Shown one piece after another: positions 40,633 through 43,467 of a DNA stretch of 43,467 nt. Positions within the stretch are counted from its first letter, which is position 1, and every line of letters starts with the position of its first letter. A program made the position numbers and the translations under genes. The stretch spans positions 1 through 43,467 of the forward strand of contig JAQSYI010000059.1 of NCBI GenBank assembly GCA_029256185.1, in the 5' to 3' direction. Source of the stretch: Paenibacillaceae bacterium. Its GTDB lineage: Bacteria; Bacillota; Bacilli; Paenibacillales; NBRC-103111. The notes under the pieces were generated by a model. The model saw only the letters and a program-made list of their open reading frames with translations. It was not told the DNA's origin and searched no databases.

Positions 40633-43311
40633 TTATGCCGATTGTCCCATCCTTCTGAATATCTTGACGATCTCGCTGACAACAAGAGGTGCAAGACTCA
40701 GCAGGCTGACAATCAGCCAGTCCTGGAAGCCCAGGGCATGAACGCTGAAGATGCGGGCCAGCGGAGCGATGGAGATAATGCACACTTGGAGCACGACGCC
40801 GAAGAGCAGGGAATAGACCAGGTTACGGTTGGTAAAGAATCCCTGAAAGACGGATTTGGTATCCGAGCGCAGGTTGAAGGAATGGACCAGCTGGGAAAAG
40901 CTGAGCACGGCAAAGGCCATGGTCTGTGCGTGCCGGAGTGCATCCTCCGTATATTCTGCCGGCATCAGCGGGAAGAAGCCGGTATGTTCGGCATACATCT
41001 TCATTCCAATAATGAATGCCGCAAGAGTGGCTATCCCGATCACGGCGCCGTATGCCACTACATAGAGAATCTTGCCGTGGAACAGGCTCTCCTTGGAGGA
41101 GCGTGGCTTCTCCGACATGACCTTGGGGTCCTTGGAGTCCATCCCAAGAGAAAGGGCAGGCCATGAGTCTGTAACCAGATTGACCCACAAAATATGGATT
41201 GGACGGAGAGGCGTAGCCCACCCGAACAGTATCGACAGGAACAGGGCAACAATTTCCCCCAGGTTGCAAGAAAGCAGGAAGAGAATCGCTTTCTTGATAT
41301 TGCGGTAGATGTTCCGCCCTTCTTCTACGGCGCGGACGATGGAGGAGAAGTTATCATCCGTCAGCACCATATCCGCGGCGCCTTTGGCCACATCGGTTCC
41401 AGTAATGCCCATCGCCACGCCCACATCTGCTTGCTTGAGGGAAGGGGCGTCATTGACGCCGTCACCGGTCATGGACACAATATTGCCCTTGGCCCGCAGG
41501 ACGCTTACGATCTTTACCTTATGCTCCGGTGATACCCGGGCAAATACGCGCAGGCGGTCTATTCTGGATGACAGTTCGGCATCGCTGATGCCATTCAGTT
41601 CCACACCTTCCATCACTTCTTCCTTGGAGGAGGCGATCCCCAGTTCCTTGGCGATGGCGAAGGCCGTATCCCTGTGGTCCCCGGTAATCATGACAGTACG
41701 GATTCCGGCCTGCTTGCATACCGCAATGGATTGGGCGACCTCTGTCCGGGGCGGATCAATCATGCCTACCAGACCCACGAAGGCAAGCTGCTGCTCCATC
41801 TCATCCACCGCAATGTGACGGTCGGGAACCTTCTTTACCGCCGCTCCCAGTACCCGCAGGGCATTATCCGACATCTGCCGGGTAAAGTCCATAATGGCCT
41901 TTCGGTCCGCTTCTGTAATGGTCTCGATTCCGCCATTCTTGTGAATATGCGTCACCAGCGGCAGCAGATTATCGATAGCGCCCTTGGTCATCACATAATA
42001 GGCGCCATCGTATTCATTCAAGGTGGACATCAGCTTGCGGTCGGAATCAAAGGGCAGTTCGTTAACCCGCTTGTGAGCCTGCTCCAGCGTTTCCTTGTTC
42101 AGATTGAATTCTGCCCCCGCTGCCAGCAAGGCAATCTCCGTGGGGTCGCCGGTTTTGGAATCGGGCCGGTACGACGCATCATTGCAGAGCATGAGATTCT
42201 CCAACAACAAGCGGTGGGCGGAATTGTCCAACTGGAGGCTTTCCAGCTTGCTGAAGGTGCCGTCGGCATAAAAATCGGTAACGGTCATCTTATTTTGGGT
42301 CAGCGTCCCGGTTTTGTCGGAACAGATAATGTTCACCGAGCCCAACGCTTCAACGGCAGGCAGCTTGCGGATAATGACATTCTGCTTGATCATCCGCTGC
42401 ACGCCGATGGCCAGCACAATGGAGACAATGGCGATCATTCCTTCTGGAATGGCGGCAACGGCCAGGCTGATGGACGTCATGAACATATCCAGCAGCTCCC
42501 TGCCTTGCAGCAGGCCAACCACAAACATCAAGGCACAGATGCCGATTGCTCCAATCCCCAGGTATTTGCCCACCTGGGACAAATTTTTCTGCAGGGGGGT
42601 GGCTCCCTCATCGGCTTCATCAAGCAAGCTGGCAATTTTCCCGATCTGGGAATCCATCCCCGTGGCAATGGCGATTCCTGCGCCGCGGCCGTATGTAACA
42701 AGCGTGGACATAAACGCCATATTCTTCTGGTCACCCAGGGGAAGCTCTCCATTGGCCACTGTGTCTGGCAGATAGTCTGCGTTTTTGTCAACCGGAACGG
42801 ATTCACCGGTCAGCGCGGATTCTTCCACCTGCAGATTGGCGGTTTCCACAAGCCTCAGATCACAAGGGATATAGCGTCCCGCATCCAGTATGACGAGATC
42901 CCCCGGCACTACCTCTTCCGAAGGAATCTCTACGGTATTGCCGTCCCGCTTAACCACTGCCCTAGGGGTGGACAATTGCTTCAATGCTTCCAATGCATGC
43001 TCCGCCCTGGACTCCTGGACCACACCCACGGTGGCATTCAATACCACAACCAGCGCAATAATGATAGCATCTGCCACTTCGCCCATAGCACCCGAAATAA
43101 CGGCTGCCCCGATCAGAACATAGACGAGCACATCATTGATTTGCGCAAAGATCCGCTGAATCAGTGTTTTGGGCTTTTTGCCGATTAACTTATTTGGCCC
43201 GTGCTGCTCCAGTCTTTTTCCCGCTTCCGCTCCGCTTAATCCCGTGTGTTGATCCGAGCCTAGCTTTGCCAGCACTTCATCCTTTGATTGTTCATACCAG
43301 ATAAGAATCAC
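40633..43311 (-). CDS. Cation-transporting P-type ATPase (calcium-type, P2)
   Basis: 892 residues, a full-length P2 ATPase of the SERCA/PMR1-like bacterial group, expected to export Ca2+ (or Mn2+). Visible: N-terminal cation ATPase domain (1-75), actuator motif LTGES near 168, TM4 ion-site IPEGMIAI (PEG at 289-291), phosphorylation Asp332 in CSDKTGTLT, MTGDGVNDAP hinge motif, and six C-terminal helices. The start is GTG at 43311 with AAGGCGG almost touching it, so the first residues are uncertain. It is followed by the methyltransferase on the same strand after 71 nt. Family relatives include B. subtilis YloB and Lactococcus YoaB. Confidence 0.93.
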   Translation of the reverse strand: MILIWYEQSKDEVLAKLGSDQHTGLSGAEAGKRLEQHGPNKLIGKKPKTLIQRIFAQINDVLVYVLIGAAVISGAMGEVADAIIIALVVVLNATVGVVQESRAEHALEALKQLSTPRAVVKRDGNTVEIPSEEVVPGDLVILDAGRYIPCDLRLVETANLQVEESALTGESVPVDKNADYLPDTVANGELPLGDQKNMAFMSTLVTYGRGAGIAIATGMDSQIGKIASLLDEADEGATPLQKNLSQVGKYLGIGAIGICALMFVVGLLQGRELLDMFMTSISLAVAAIPEGMIAIVSIVLAIGVQRMIKQNVIIRKLPAVEALGSVNIICSDKTGTLTQNKMTVTDFYADGTFSKLESLQLDNSAHRLLLENLMLCNDASYRPDSKTGDPTEIALLAAGAEFNLNKETLEQAHKRVNELPFDSDRKLMSTLNEYDGAYYVMTKGAIDNLLPLVTHIHKNGGIETITEADRKAIMDFTRQMSDNALRVLGAAVKKVPDRHIAVDEMEQQLAFVGLVGMIDPPRTEVAQSIAVCKQAGIRTVMITGDHRDTAFAIAKELGIASSKEEVMEGVELNGISDAELSSRIDRLRVFARVSPEHKVKIVSVLRAKGNIVSMTGDGVNDAPSLKQADVGVAMGITGTDVAKGAADMVLTDDNFSSIVRAVEEGRNIYRNIKKAILFLLSCNLGEIVALFLSILFGWATPLRPIHILWVNLVTDSWPALSLGMDSKDPKVMSEKPRSSKESLFHGKILYVVAYGAVIGIATLAAFIIGMKMYAEHTGFFPLMPAEYTEDALRHAQTMAFAVLSFSQLVHSFNLRSDTKSVFQGFFTNRNLVYSLLFGVVLQVCIISIAPLARIFSVHALGFQDWLIVSLLSLAPLVVSEIVKIFRRMGQSA

Positions 43312-43467
43312 CGCCTTAATAATTTGGCCGGAAATACCGACGTTGATTGGGCATAATAAGCTTCCGCCAAGGACGAACCCGCTTCTTCGAGTTGCCTCGA
43401 TAATAGCTTATTTTACACAATCAGAACGACCGTGCTTCCCGAAGTCTGCTTCCTGATTGGGCATAAT
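43312..43467. other. Upstream region of the P-type ATPase gene with a 14-bp direct repeat
   Basis: TGATTGGGCATAAT occurs at 43344-43357 and at 43454-43467, the very end of the window, 110 bp apart. The minus-strand reading between the two shows no yybP-ykoY motif. No clear promoter is visible; a TGTGTAAAAT at about 43411-43420 on the minus strand could be an extended -10. Confidence 0.4.

Noticed and set aside
43312..43467. yybP-ykoY manganese riboswitch upstream of the P-type ATPase
   Set aside because: Such ATPases can carry it, but the conserved GGGGAGUA core and partner were not found on the minus strand.

Overview
The window looks like chromosome of a Bacillales species close to Paenibacillus (inference). 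The left third keeps the Bacillus subtilis-type order glyQ-glyS-ppsR(yqfL)-yqxD-dnaG-sigA-trmK(yqfN)-nif3(yqfO). A YesMN-like histidine kinase/AraC-type regulator pair next to a lipoprotein-dependent sugar ABC transporter is typical of Paenibacillus. GlyQ/GlyS, DnaG, SigA, ThiI and the RNase P RNA are all recognisable by sequence.

Layout. 1-460: intergenic zone of tandem and dispersed repeats ahead of glyQS. 461-4251: glyQ, glyS and the PEP synthase regulator, closely packed. 4323-4686: five and a half copies of a 67-bp hairpin repeat. 4714-8222: yqxD, dnaG, sigA, ended by a strong terminator. 8366-11100: a membrane protein, trmK and a NIF3-family gene. 11214-11678: rnpB, which reads as the ancestral A type rather than the B type usual in Bacillus, followed by a terminator. 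11945-18544: two-component system plus sugar-binding lipoprotein and two permeases, with no ATPase gene. 18628-20517 (minus): secreted or lipid-free-anchored subtilase. 20761-22160: YpuI/DUF3907, DUF1540 and a small membrane protein. 22494-27318: BMP-family nucleoside ABC transporter (NupNOPQ type) preceded by PurBox-like sites. 27319-29186: second repeat zone, a tiny membrane protein and a lytic transglycosylase. 29187-31567: cysteine desulfurase and thiI, a tRNA thiolation pair. 31637-39666 (minus): a giant DUF11 repeat protein, split by a frameshift near its C-terminal end. 39776-43311 (minus): a SAM methyltransferase and a Ca2+-type P-type ATPase.

The most unusual part is the right end. 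About 18 DUF11 (B_ant_repeat) domains, the first 15 alternating between two subtypes, follow a unique N-terminal domain. There is no signal peptide or sorting motif. The best start is a rare AUU codon behind a near-perfect Shine-Dalgarno. A SigmaK-like promoter lies upstream. The simplest reading is a mother-cell-made spore-surface fibre protein, but this is inference.

A second strong signal is a shared promoter architecture in front of both the kinase gene and the sugar-binding lipoprotein gene, which points to the operator of the AraC-type regulator. Three families of short hairpin-like repeats occur in the intergenic regions, two of them at both ends of the window.
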